Source: an uncultured Oscillospiraceae bacterium (GTDB lineage Bacteria > Bacillota > Clostridia > Oscillospirales > Oscillospiraceae). Taken from it: a DNA stretch of 6,336 bases. Below the pieces are notes generated by a model. The model had not been told where the DNA came from. It saw only the letters and a program-made list of their open reading frames with translations, and did not search any database. The stretch lies in assembly GCA_905236265.1 (NCBI GenBank), contig CAJOOV010000071.1, positions 1 to 6,336 on the forward strand, given 5' to 3'. Each line of letters begins with the position of its first letter. The first letter of the stretch is position 1. The position numbers and the translations under genes were made by a program. Below, in pieces: positions 1-5,642 of this stretch.

Positions 1-1
1 C

Positions 2-739
2 GGCGCTGGCATCCCTATCCCTGTCCGGTGGAGCAGTCCCTATACCGGCGCAGTGTTGGAGGATACCTTTATTATCAACGGCGAAACACCTGACCCCACG
101 CTGACTATCACCCAAAACGGCACACATGATGTGTATGATTATTCCTTTGCGCAGGTGAATGTCCAGCCTGTATTACAGAGCAAAACCGCCACCAAAAACG
201 GCACAGTAACACCGGATACGGGATACGACGGGCTGTCCAGCGTGGAGGTAGACGTGGTGGATGCTGTCAGCATCGCCTCAATCAAAGGACTCAACGGCAC
301 AACATACGCACGTCTGTCCAATAACGCTACGGACAGGGTGACAAGAGTAGACCGCTATTTCCAGCGAAGCACCAACGAGCCGGTCATTTTTATTCCTGCG
401 TCAGCCAGCGGCGGAAAATACACCGGATATGGCTGTATCATGTTTTCCAACGCCGCCCCCGCCGGAACATATTCCAGTTACGGACAGTTGGATTATGTAA
501 CCCAGCACTCAACATCATCCGGCACGGTCTATTACACGGCTCTGATGGGCGGCATGTATCCTCCCAGCGAAAGCAGCAACCGGCTGGTGCTCAAGATTGA
601 CGGCATAGAGAACACTATGGTGATGTCCAACGCACCTGTTCACTATGAAAAGACTACAGCGGCGTTTGTAGGTGATGCTCAGACCATTCAGGAGCTGGAG
701 CGTTACATTGACAGAGTTTACGAGGTGTACTACGCCTGA
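2..739 (+). CDS. Phage tail/baseplate-type structural protein, C-terminal part (5' end outside window)
   Basis: The reading frame is open from base 2 to the TGA at 737-739 (245 residues visible). An internal GTG at 53 has no good ribosome binding site, so the gene most likely begins left of the window. Two divergent copies of a short beta-rich repeat stand near the visible N terminus. The first contains LTITQNGTHDVYDYSFAQVNV-like sequence (codons about 113-175); the second has TKNGT, TPDTGYDGLSSV and EVDV (about 184-255). Repeats of this 'NGT...Y...V.V' type are common in tail, baseplate or fibre proteins of Firmicutes phages and prophages. The remaining roughly 160 residues are rich in Ser, Thr, Gly and Tyr, with no signal peptide or membrane segment, and I cannot assign them to a domain. 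Base composition is lower in GC (three hand-counted lines give 45-58%) than the genes to the right, which fits a phage origin. The exact role (fibre, receptor binding, minor tail protein) is inference. Confidence 0.6.
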   Translation, partial: GAGIPIPVRWSSPYTGAVLEDTFIINGETPDPTLTITQNGTHDVYDYSFAQVNVQPVLQSKTATKNGTVTPDTGYDGLSSVEVDVVDAVSIASIKGLNGTTYARLSNNATDRVTRVDRYFQRSTNEPVIFIPASASGGKYTGYGCIMFSNAAPAGTYSSYGQLDYVTQHSTSSGTVYYTALMGGMYPPSESSNRLVLKIDGIENTMVMSNAPVHYEKTTAAFVGDAQTIQELERYIDRVYEVYYA

Positions 740-825
740 GCAGAAATGGACGCTCTTCCACTGTCTCTTTTTCCGTTCTCCGAGGCGCAGACTGCCTTTT
801 CGGTGGTGCAAAGCGCAGATGATTG

Positions 826-834
826 TGGTATGAT
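826..834 (+). promoter_or_regulatory. Possible extended -10 promoter for the small membrane protein gene
   Basis: TGG followed by TATGAT (829-834; 5 of 6 matches to TATAAT) forms an extended -10 element. No good -35 box lies 16-18 bp upstream. Transcription would start near 841, giving a leader of about 43 nt before the ATG at 884. The match is short, so this is a tentative call. Confidence 0.35.
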
Positions 835-883
835 AATATCTGCAAAGGAGCGGTTGGAAACCAGTTGAAGGGAGCGGTGCAAT

Positions 884-1114
884 ATGAACGGTCATAACAG
901 AGGCTTCGGCTCCGGTCTATCTTTACTTCTGCTGTTAATTGCTGCGCTGATTGCGGCTTATCTGGCGGTGAAGCAGTTCTCTGCCTTCGGCGGGGCGGAT
1001 ACGCCCGCTTCTGTGGAGCAGAGCGCCGCCGTTGAGCAGGCGCAGGAGGCGGTAGACCGGCTGAACGAAGCCCAGCAGAATGCCATGGACGCTTTGGAGG
1101 GCTTCGGGGGTTAG
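884..1114 (+). CDS. Small single-pass membrane protein, unknown function (76 aa)
   Basis: I do not recognise the family. The ATG at 884 is preceded by AAGGGAG (868-874) with a 9-nt spacer, which supports this start; the stop is TAG at 1112-1114. The N terminus is short and basic (Arg6), followed by one strongly hydrophobic helix at about residues 12-29 (Leu/Ile/Ala-rich), then Lys30. Residues about 43-72 are rich in Ala, Glu and Gln (VEQAQEAVDRLNEAQQNAMD) and should form an amphipathic, possibly coiled-coil helix. The protein ends in GFGG. The topology cannot be fixed from sequence alone. It sits alone between a phage-type gene and a strong terminator, with its own putative promoter, so it is probably expressed as a single gene. 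It could be a host gene next to a prophage or the last gene of the phage-derived region; a holin-like role is conceivable but not supported by more than size and one membrane helix. Confidence 0.72.
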   Translation: MNGHNRGFGSGLSLLLLLIAALIAAYLAVKQFSAFGGADTPASVEQSAAVEQAQEAVDRLNEAQQNAMDALEGFGG

Positions 1115-1138
1115 ACCCCATCAGGGACAGACAGCAAA

Positions 1139-1180
1139 CAACAGGCAGAGGGTCATCCGCCCTCTGCCTGTTGTCTTTTA
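1139..1180 (+). terminator. Rho-independent terminator after the small membrane protein gene
   Basis: A perfect 14-bp stem (1139-1152 with 1160-1173, arms CAACAGGCAGAGGG and its complement) closes a 7-nt loop and is followed by TCTTTTA. It lies 24 bp past the TAG at 1114. The membrane protein gene on the - strand ends at 1195, so the same hairpin could also stop leftward transcripts, although the T-rich stretch on that side is weaker. Confidence 0.88.
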
Positions 1181-1194
1181 TGGAGGAGACACCT

Positions 1195-1770
1195 TTACGC
1201 CCCCTGCACTGCCGTGAAGAACAGGCAGACCAGAAACGCCCCTAAAAACATGGCGCACATGGAAATGCGCCAATGTCCCCCCTTGTTAAAGCCGTAGAAG
1301 TCCTCCCAGCGCCTCCCCTCCGGGGCGGCAAAGAGCTTGTAGGCGTAGTATATGCCGTAGGCCACCACCGGGAGCATCCCCGCCAGAGCGGCGGGAAAGG
1401 CCAGCTCCCTGCGCTCAAACACACAGAAGGACACAATCGCCATCACCGGGGTGAGCAGGTGCATAAACAGATCGCCCCCGGAGAGCAGGGGCTTATAGCT
1501 GCCCATGCTGGGGCCCAGAAAGAGCAGCACTGTGAGCATGGTGACGCTCACCGCCGCAGTGCCCACATATTTCAGCCACCACGCCCACGCCGCCTCCGGG
1601 GCAAGGCACATACAAAGGGCGGCAACGGCGCAGAAGAGGTTGCTCTGCACGGTGAAATAGCGCATGGCATGAAGGGCGTGATGCAGGCTCCAGCGCCCGT
1701 CCCTGCGAAACAGGCGAAGGACAAGCACCAGTGTCACGGAAACAGTAACAGCGTTGAGCAGGAAGGACAT
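1195..1770 (-). CDS. Pr6Pr / FAR-17a-AIG1-like integral membrane protein (191 aa)
   Basis: This is a polytopic membrane protein with about five or six hydrophobic segments (residues near 3-18, 45-57, 68-85, 101-118, 124-145 and 170-188). Key motifs are FTVQSNLF (39-46), GGDLFMHLLTP (98-108) and, near the C terminus, DFYGFNKGGHWRIS. The FT.QSN and H.LTP motifs are those of bacterial Pr6Pr-type proteins related to the animal FAR-17a/AIG1 family. In animal AIG1 and ADTRP a conserved Thr and His in these positions act in hydrolysis of fatty-acid esters of hydroxy fatty acids; here they would be Thr40 and His104. Whether the bacterial members have this activity is not something the sequence can show. 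The start is supported by GAGGTG about 4 nt upstream of the ATG at 1770. The gene lies just behind the terminator of the lepA-flavoprotein unit and may depend on read-through, since no clear promoter of its own is visible. It converges with the small gene at 884-1114. The family call is fairly sure, the function open. Confidence 0.8.
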   Translation of the reverse strand: MSFLLNAVTVSVTLVLVLRLFRRDGRWSLHHALHAMRYFTVQSNLFCAVAALCMCLAPEAAWAWWLKYVGTAAVSVTMLTVLLFLGPSMGSYKPLLSGGDLFMHLLTPVMAIVSFCVFERRELAFPAALAGMLPVVAYGIYYAYKLFAAPEGRRWEDFYGFNKGGHWRISMCAMFLGAFLVCLFFTAVQGA

Positions 1771-1802
1771 GGTTCACCTCATACAATCCGGTATCTCTTT
1801 GG

Positions 1803-1829
1803 AAAAAAGGGGCGCAGCAGCGCCCCTTT
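1803..1829 (-). terminator. Rho-independent terminator of the lepA-flavoprotein unit
   Basis: Read on the - strand, a 10-bp stem (1820-1829 with 1806-1815, core GGGGCGC/GCGCCCC, loop 1816-1819) is followed by an uninterrupted run of T corresponding to 1803-1808. It lies 55 bp beyond the stop of the flavoprotein gene (1885). The opposite strand lacks a comparable T run, so it acts leftward only. Confidence 0.85.
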
Positions 1830-1884
1830 CCAATCCCAGACAAAGCCTCCCGGCGTTCCCCCTGTCAGGGCGGAAAGACGGCGC

Positions 1885-2514
1885 TCATTTCCCGTCGGGA
1901 AAGCTGGTAAAGCAGCTATGCTCCGCCTCGGGCAGGCCGTACTTTGCCTTCGCCTCGGCAATCGCCTTCATCAGAAACGCCATGTTCCGGGCAAGGTTGC
2001 GCATGGTCTGCAGCCCCTCCAAGTCCTTCCGGGCGTCCTCGGCGGTAAAGCCGTGAATCTGGTTCCAGTAGGTGCTGGAGGCCACAGGCATTCCGCTGAT
2101 GGTGAAGTATTTGTTCAGCACGTCGAAGGAGGCGGTATTCCCTCCCCGGCGGCAGCTCACCACGGCGGCGCCCACCTTCATGTGCTTGGAGAAGGAGGTG
2201 GAGTAGAACAGCCTGTCCATCAGGGCAATCAGCGTGGCGTTGGGAGAGCCGTAATACACCGGGCTGCCCACCACAAGCCCGTCAGCGGCCTGAAATTTAG
2301 CGGCGATCTCGTTCACCGGGTCGTCGGAAAAGACGCATTTCCCGTTGCCCTCGCAGTACCCGCAGGCCACGCAGCCCCGGACTGCCTTGTTTCCCACATG
2401 GAGCAGCTCTGTCTCCACGCCCTCACGCTGAAATACCTGCACCATCTCCTCCAGAGCGGTGGCGGTACAGCCCTTGCTGTGGGGGCTGCCGTTCAATAAA
2501 AGCACCTTTGCCAT
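1885..2514 (-). CDS. Flavodoxin-fold NAD(P)H-dependent / iron-sulfur flavoprotein-like oxidoreductase (209 aa)
   Basis: This cytoplasmic protein has the flavodoxin-like FMN reductase fold. The N terminus MAKVLLLNGSPHSKGCT (1-17) is the first beta strand and the phosphate-binding loop for FMN. ADGLVVGSPVYYGSPN (77-92) is the second FMN-contacting loop, with the conserved SP.Y.G pattern. A four-cysteine cluster Cys48-x2-Cys51-x2-Cys54-x5-Cys60 follows the second strand; this compact spacing is that of iron-sulfur flavoproteins (Isf), which bind a [4Fe-4S] cluster there. Electron transfer between a reduced nucleotide or ferredoxin and an unknown acceptor is therefore likely, but the substrate is unknown. 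The frame stays open upstream into lepA, but the start at 2514 is preferred: GGGAGGA lies 6 nt before it and the family N terminus begins exactly there. Only 26 bp separate it from the lepA stop, so the two are probably cotranscribed. A cluster-free NAD(P)H:quinone-type reductase is the main alternative. Confidence 0.87.
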   Translation of the reverse strand: MAKVLLLNGSPHSKGCTATALEEMVQVFQREGVETELLHVGNKAVRGCVACGYCEGNGKCVFSDDPVNEIAAKFQAADGLVVGSPVYYGSPNATLIALMDRLFYSTSFSKHMKVGAAVVSCRRGGNTASFDVLNKYFTISGMPVASSTYWNQIHGFTAEDARKDLEGLQTMRNLARNMAFLMKAIAEAKAKYGLPEAEHSCFTSFPDGK

Positions 2515-2520
2515 AGGGAT

Positions 2521-2527
2521 TCCTCCC
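2521..2527 (-). promoter_or_regulatory. Ribosome binding site fixing the flavoprotein start
   Basis: On the - strand GGGAGGA stands 6 nt before the ATG at 2514. It shows that translation starts in the short gap after lepA rather than at the in-frame ATG (2679) inside lepA. Confidence 0.8.
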
Positions 2528-2540
2528 GTCCGCAGACAGC

Positions 2541-4346
2541 TCACTGGCTGTCCAGCTTCAGCACTGCCATAAATGCCTCCGTGGGGAGCTGTACCGTACC
2601 CAGAGAGCGCATCTTCTTCTTGCCCCGCTTCTGCTTTTCCAGCAGCTTTTTCTTCCGGGTGATGTCGCCGCCGTAGCACTTGGCAAGCACGTCCTTGCGC
2701 ACCGCCTTCACCGTCTCTCTGGCGATGATCTTCCCGCCGATGGCCGCCTGAATGGGCACCTCGAACTGCTGGCGGGGAATGTTCTCCTTCAGCTTCTCGC
2801 AGATTCTCCTTGCCCGCGCATAGGCCTTGTCCTTGTGGACGATAAAGCTCAGGGCATCCACCTTGTCCCCGTTGAGCAGCAAATCCACCTTTACAAGCTG
2901 ACTGGGGCGGTAGTCTGCCAGCTCATAGTCCAGAGAGGCATAGCCCTTGGTGTGCGCCTTCAGGGTGTCGAAGAAATCAAACACCGTCTCGTTCAGGGGC
3001 AGCGTGTAGTGCAACTCCACCAGCGTGGCATCCAGATACTGCATATCCTGATACTCTCCCCGGCGCTCCTGACAGATGGGCATAATCTCCCCCACATAGG
3101 CGTTGGGGGTGATGATGGACACATTAACATAAGGCTCCCTTGCCTCCCGGATGGAGCCGGGGTCGGGGTAGTCATGGGGATTGTCGATGCGCACCACGGT
3201 GCCGTCTGTCTTTTCCACCTCATAGATGACGTTGGGCAGGGTGGTGACCAGATCCAAATCAAACTCCCGCTCCAGCCGCTCCTGAATGATTTCCATGTGG
3301 AGCAGACCCAGAAAGCCGCACCGGAACCCGAAGCCCAAAGCGGCGGAGGACTCCGGCTCAAAGACCAGAGAGGCATCGTTCAACTGCAGCTTCTCCAAAG
3401 CGTCCCGCAGGTCGGGGTACTTGGAGCCGTCCTCGGTATAGATGCCGCAGTAGACCATGCTCTGTGCCGGGCGGTAGCCGGGCAGCGGCTCCGCCGTGGG
3501 ATTGGCGGCAGAGGTAACGGTATCGCCCACGCTGGTATCCCGGACGTTCTTGATGCTGGCGGTGAAGTAGCCCACCTCTCCGGTGTTCAGCTCTCCGCAG
3601 GGGTCAAGGCCGATGGGCAGCATGTGTCCGCACTCCACCACCTTATAGCTTGCACCGGAGGCCATCATCTTTACCTCGTCCCCTACGGCAATCTTTCCGT
3701 CCAGCACCCGCACCAGCACGATCACGCCCCGGTAGGCGTCATACTGGCTGTCGAAAATCAGCGCCTTCAGCGGGGCATCCGGGTCGCCGGAGGGGGCGGG
3801 GACATTTGCCACCACATCCTCCAGCACGGCGGGGATATTGATACCCGCCTTGGCGGAGATCTCCGGGGCATCCTCAGCGGGCAGCCCCACAATGTTCTCA
3901 ATCTCCTCCTTCACCCGCTTGGGGTCGGCAGCAGGCAGGTCGATCTTGTTGATGACCGGGCGAATCTCCAAATCGTCCTCCATGGCCAGATAGGTGTTGG
4001 CCAGCGTCTGCGCCTCCACGCCCTGAGAGGCGTCCACGATCAGCACCGCCCCCTCGCAGGCGGCCAGAGAACGGCTGACCTCGTAGTTAAAATCCACATG
4101 CCCCGGCGTGTCGATGAGGTTGAGCTGGTAGCGCTCTCCGTTGTCCGCCGTATAGTTCAGCGTCACCGCCCGTGCCTTGATGGTGATGCCCCGTTCCCGC
4201 TCCAAGTCCATATTGTCCAGAAGCTGGCTCTCCATCTCCCGCGCCTCCACAGCGCCGCACAGCTCGATCAGCCGGTCAGACAGCGTGGATTTGCCGTGGT
4301 CTATATGGGCGATGATTGAAAAATTACGAATGTGATCCTGATTCAT
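2541..4346 (-). CDS. lepA: Elongation factor 4 (LepA), ribosome-associated GTPase
   Basis: LepA/EF4 is a translational GTPase related to EF-G that acts on the bacterial ribosome; it has been linked to back-translocation, initiation and 30S assembly. The protein is full length (601 aa; usual length about 600). GTPase motifs are all present: G1 AHIDHGKST (13-21), G2 RGITIK (52-57), G3 DTPGH (79-83, with the catalytic His83), G4 NKID (133-136) and G5 SAK (164-166). The middle carries the EF-G-like domains II, III and V, including GFRCGFLGLLHMEI. The C-terminal LepA-specific domain ends with the diagnostic GGDITRKKKLLEKQKRGKKKM followed by RSLGTVQLPTEAFMAVL. The ATG at 4346 fits the family N terminus (MNQDHIRNFSIIAHIDHGKS) and has the purine-rich AGGGAGAGGG just upstream. 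It is transcribed from a promoter at 4390-4418, divergent from pta, and is followed by the flavoprotein gene. In many Firmicutes hemW follows lepA; here it does not. Confidence 0.98.
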   Translation of the reverse strand: MNQDHIRNFSIIAHIDHGKSTLSDRLIELCGAVEAREMESQLLDNMDLERERGITIKARAVTLNYTADNGERYQLNLIDTPGHVDFNYEVSRSLAACEGAVLIVDASQGVEAQTLANTYLAMEDDLEIRPVINKIDLPAADPKRVKEEIENIVGLPAEDAPEISAKAGINIPAVLEDVVANVPAPSGDPDAPLKALIFDSQYDAYRGVIVLVRVLDGKIAVGDEVKMMASGASYKVVECGHMLPIGLDPCGELNTGEVGYFTASIKNVRDTSVGDTVTSAANPTAEPLPGYRPAQSMVYCGIYTEDGSKYPDLRDALEKLQLNDASLVFEPESSAALGFGFRCGFLGLLHMEIIQERLEREFDLDLVTTLPNVIYEVEKTDGTVVRIDNPHDYPDPGSIREAREPYVNVSIITPNAYVGEIMPICQERRGEYQDMQYLDATLVELHYTLPLNETVFDFFDTLKAHTKGYASLDYELADYRPSQLVKVDLLLNGDKVDALSFIVHKDKAYARARRICEKLKENIPRQQFEVPIQAAIGGKIIARETVKAVRKDVLAKCYGGDITRKKKLLEKQKRGKKKMRSLGTVQLPTEAFMAVLKLDSQ

Positions 4347-4389
4347 TTATCCCTCTCCCTGCATCCGTGTACCGTTTTATTCATAGAAT

Positions 4390-4418
4390 ATGATACCTGT
4401 TTCCGGGGAACTTGTAAA
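4390..4418 (-). promoter_or_regulatory. Sigma-A-type promoter of lepA
   Basis: On the - strand TTTACA (complement of 4413-4418; 5/6 to the -35 consensus) and TATCAT (complement of 4390-4395; 5/6 to the -10 consensus) are separated by exactly 17 bp. The start of transcription would be near 4383, giving a leader of about 36 nt before the lepA ATG. Confidence 0.72.
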
Positions 4419-4464
4419 GAGGCGAAAAAGAGGTTTTCCTGCCCCGGAGCGGGGGAGCGCTGCT

Positions 4465-4484
4465 TTGTGATAAACTTAACACAA
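4465..4484 (+). promoter_or_regulatory. 20-bp near-perfect inverted repeat, possible operator upstream of pta
   Basis: The half sites TTGTGATAA (4465-4473) and TTAACACAA (4476-4484) pair at 8 of 9 positions around a 2-bp centre. The TTGTG...CACAA ends recall binding sites of the redox repressor Rex or of CRP/FNR-family regulators. However, the distance between the outer TTG and CAA is 2 bp longer than the 18-bp Rex site, and CRP sites are also narrower. It lies 31 bp upstream of the putative pta -35 box and 47 bp upstream of the lepA -35 box, so it could affect either gene. The binding protein is unknown. Confidence 0.45.
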
Positions 4485-4514
4485 TCATTTTTGGCAAAAA
4501 GAGGTGCGGAACTC

Positions 4515-4543
4515 TTGCATTTTTGTCTCCATCGTGTTACATT
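4515..4543 (+). promoter_or_regulatory. Probable pta promoter (extended -10)
   Basis: TTGCAT (4515-4520, weak -35) and TACATT (4538-4543) are 17 bp apart, and TG at 4535-4536 makes this an extended -10 promoter. Transcription would begin near 4550, leaving a leader of about 46 nt with no obvious riboswitch or attenuator. Individual boxes are only moderate matches. Confidence 0.5.
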
Positions 4544-4595
4544 GTTACTACTGAACATCAGAGCCAGATTATATAGAAAACAGGAGGAATCTACC

Positions 4596-5582
4596 ATGGC
4601 ATTTGGATTTGGCGCAATGATTAAGAAGCTGAAGGCTTCCCCTAAGACCATCGTTTTCACCGAGGGAACCGACCCCCGCATTCTGGAGGCATCCTCCCGC
4701 CTGCTGGCCAGCACCTTCCTCACCCCTATCCTCATCGGCAACCCGGAGAAGGTGTTTGAGTCCGCAGAGGACGCAGGCTATAACGTCCGAGGCGCTACCA
4801 TTATCGACCCGGAGAACTATGACCGCTTTGACGAGATGGTGTCCCTGTTCGTGGAGCTGCGCCAGAAGAAGGGCATGACCGAGGAGAAGGCACGCACCCT
4901 GCTGAAGCAGCCCAACTACTTCGGCACCATGCTGGTAAAGATGGGCGTGGCGGACTCCCTGCTGGGCGGCGCTACCTACTCCACTGCCGACACTGTGCGC
5001 CCCGCTCTGCAGATCATCAAGTGCAAGCCCGGCTACAAGAGCGTGTCCTCCTGCTTCATTCTGGTGCGCCCCTCCGCCTCCGGGGAGAATGAGGTGCTGG
5101 CCTTTGGCGACTGCGCCATCAATATCCATCCCACCGCCGAGGAGATCTGCGAGACGGGTATTGAGTGCGCCGACTACGGCAAGGTCTTCGGCATTGACCC
5201 CAAGGTGGCCTTCCTCAGCTTCTCCACCCACGGCTCGGCAAAGGACCCGGACGTAGACAAGATGCGGGAGGCGGCACGGATGGCACGGGAGCGCCGCCCC
5301 GACCTGATTATCGACGGCGAGCTGCAGTTTGACGCAGCCGTGTCCCCCACGGTTTCCCGCACCAAGTGCCCCAACTCCTCCGTTCAGGGACGTGCCAATG
5401 TGTTCGTCTTCCCCGACATCAACGCAGGCAATATCGGCTATAAGATTGCCCAGCGTCTGGGCAAGTTCGATGCCTACGGCCCCATCCTCACCGGCCTGAA
5501 CGCCCCCATCAACGACCTGTCCAGAGGCTGCAACGGCATGGAGGTCTATTCCATGGCGATTATCACCGCCGCCCTTGCCTGA
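4596..5582 (+). CDS. pta: Phosphate acetyltransferase (phosphotransacetylase)
   Basis: Pta converts acetyl-CoA and phosphate to acetyl phosphate and CoA in the cytoplasm. With acetate kinase it gives ATP by substrate-level phosphorylation during acetate formation. The protein has 328 aa, the usual length of the short (type I) Pta. The N-terminal part has TIVFTEGTDPRILEAS (18-33) and TPILIGNP (43-50). Further family motifs are GGATYSTADTVRPALQII (124-141), SFSTHGSAKDP (208-218), DGELQFDAAV (240-249), NVFVFPDINAGNIGYKIAQR (268-287), GPILTGLNAPINDLSRG (295-311) and a conserved end. Ser309 and Arg310 correspond to active-site residues of the Methanosarcina thermophila enzyme; its Asp316 is matched by Glu316 here. 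The start at 4596 is decided by AGGAGG (4582-4587) with an 8-nt spacer; the frame is open further upstream but has no support there. It is divergent from lepA and followed at once by a terminator, so it is probably a single-gene transcript; ackA is not in the window. Phosphate butyryltransferase is the closest alternative, less likely from the C-terminal motifs. Confidence 0.95.
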   Translation: MAFGFGAMIKKLKASPKTIVFTEGTDPRILEASSRLLASTFLTPILIGNPEKVFESAEDAGYNVRGATIIDPENYDRFDEMVSLFVELRQKKGMTEEKARTLLKQPNYFGTMLVKMGVADSLLGGATYSTADTVRPALQIIKCKPGYKSVSSCFILVRPSASGENEVLAFGDCAINIHPTAEEICETGIECADYGKVFGIDPKVAFLSFSTHGSAKDPDVDKMREAARMARERRPDLIIDGELQFDAAVSPTVSRTKCPNSSVQGRANVFVFPDINAGNIGYKIAQRLGKFDAYGPILTGLNAPINDLSRGCNGMEVYSMAIITAALA

Positions 5583-5602
5583 GTTCGTTCCCTGTATCAC
5601 AT

Positions 5603-5642
5603 AAAAACCGTGTCCGTTCTGGTGGACGGACACGGTTTTTTT
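5603..5642. terminator. Bidirectional terminator between pta and the GH13 gene
   Basis: A 15-bp stem (5603-5617 with 5626-5640; core CCGTGTCCGT/ACGGACACGG) has five A on its left and seven T (5636-5642) on its right. It therefore carries a U tract in both directions and can end pta (stop at 5582) and the convergent GH13 gene. The TAA stop of the GH13 gene (5641-5643) touches the base of the hairpin. Confidence 0.92.

Noticed and set aside
784..800. Short hairpin followed by TTTT after the phage-type gene
   Set aside because: The stem is only 4-5 bp with a T run of four; too weak to call a terminator without transcript data.
844..874. Repeated AGGAGCGG / GGGAGCGG with a TTG-TGA mini-frame (854-868) in the leader of the small gene
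   Set aside because: It could be read as a 4-codon leader peptide, but such short frames arise by chance and no attenuator structure accompanies it.
1273..2499. Long + strand open frame (408 codons) opposite the membrane protein and flavoprotein genes
   Set aside because: It crosses two well-supported - strand genes and the terminator between them, is rich in His, Gly and Pro as expected for an antisense shadow in GC-rich DNA, and has no ribosome binding site or recognisable motif.
2515..2679. 55-residue N-terminal extension of the flavoprotein reaching into lepA
   Set aside because: The extension is translated lepA 3' sequence in another frame; the family N terminus and a strong ribosome binding site mark the start at 2514.
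2835..4319. Long + strand open frame (494 codons) opposite lepA
   Set aside because: It lies wholly inside lepA in antisense and has shadow-type composition (His, Gln, Leu, Val, Gly); lepA is certain.
4442..4454. Small GC hairpin (CCCCG-GAG-CGGGG) between the lepA and pta promoters
   Set aside because: Five base pairs, no T tract on either strand, and it lies upstream of both predicted transcription starts, so it is unlikely to be a terminator or RNA element.
4332..4595. Longer N-terminal extension of pta from an upstream in-frame start
   Set aside because: The extension overlaps the lepA start and both promoters, has no family similarity, and the AGGAGG at 4582-4587 clearly places the start at 4596.
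4569..5633. - strand open frame (354 codons) opposite pta
   Set aside because: It is the antisense shadow of pta, would run through the bidirectional terminator, and shows no family motif.
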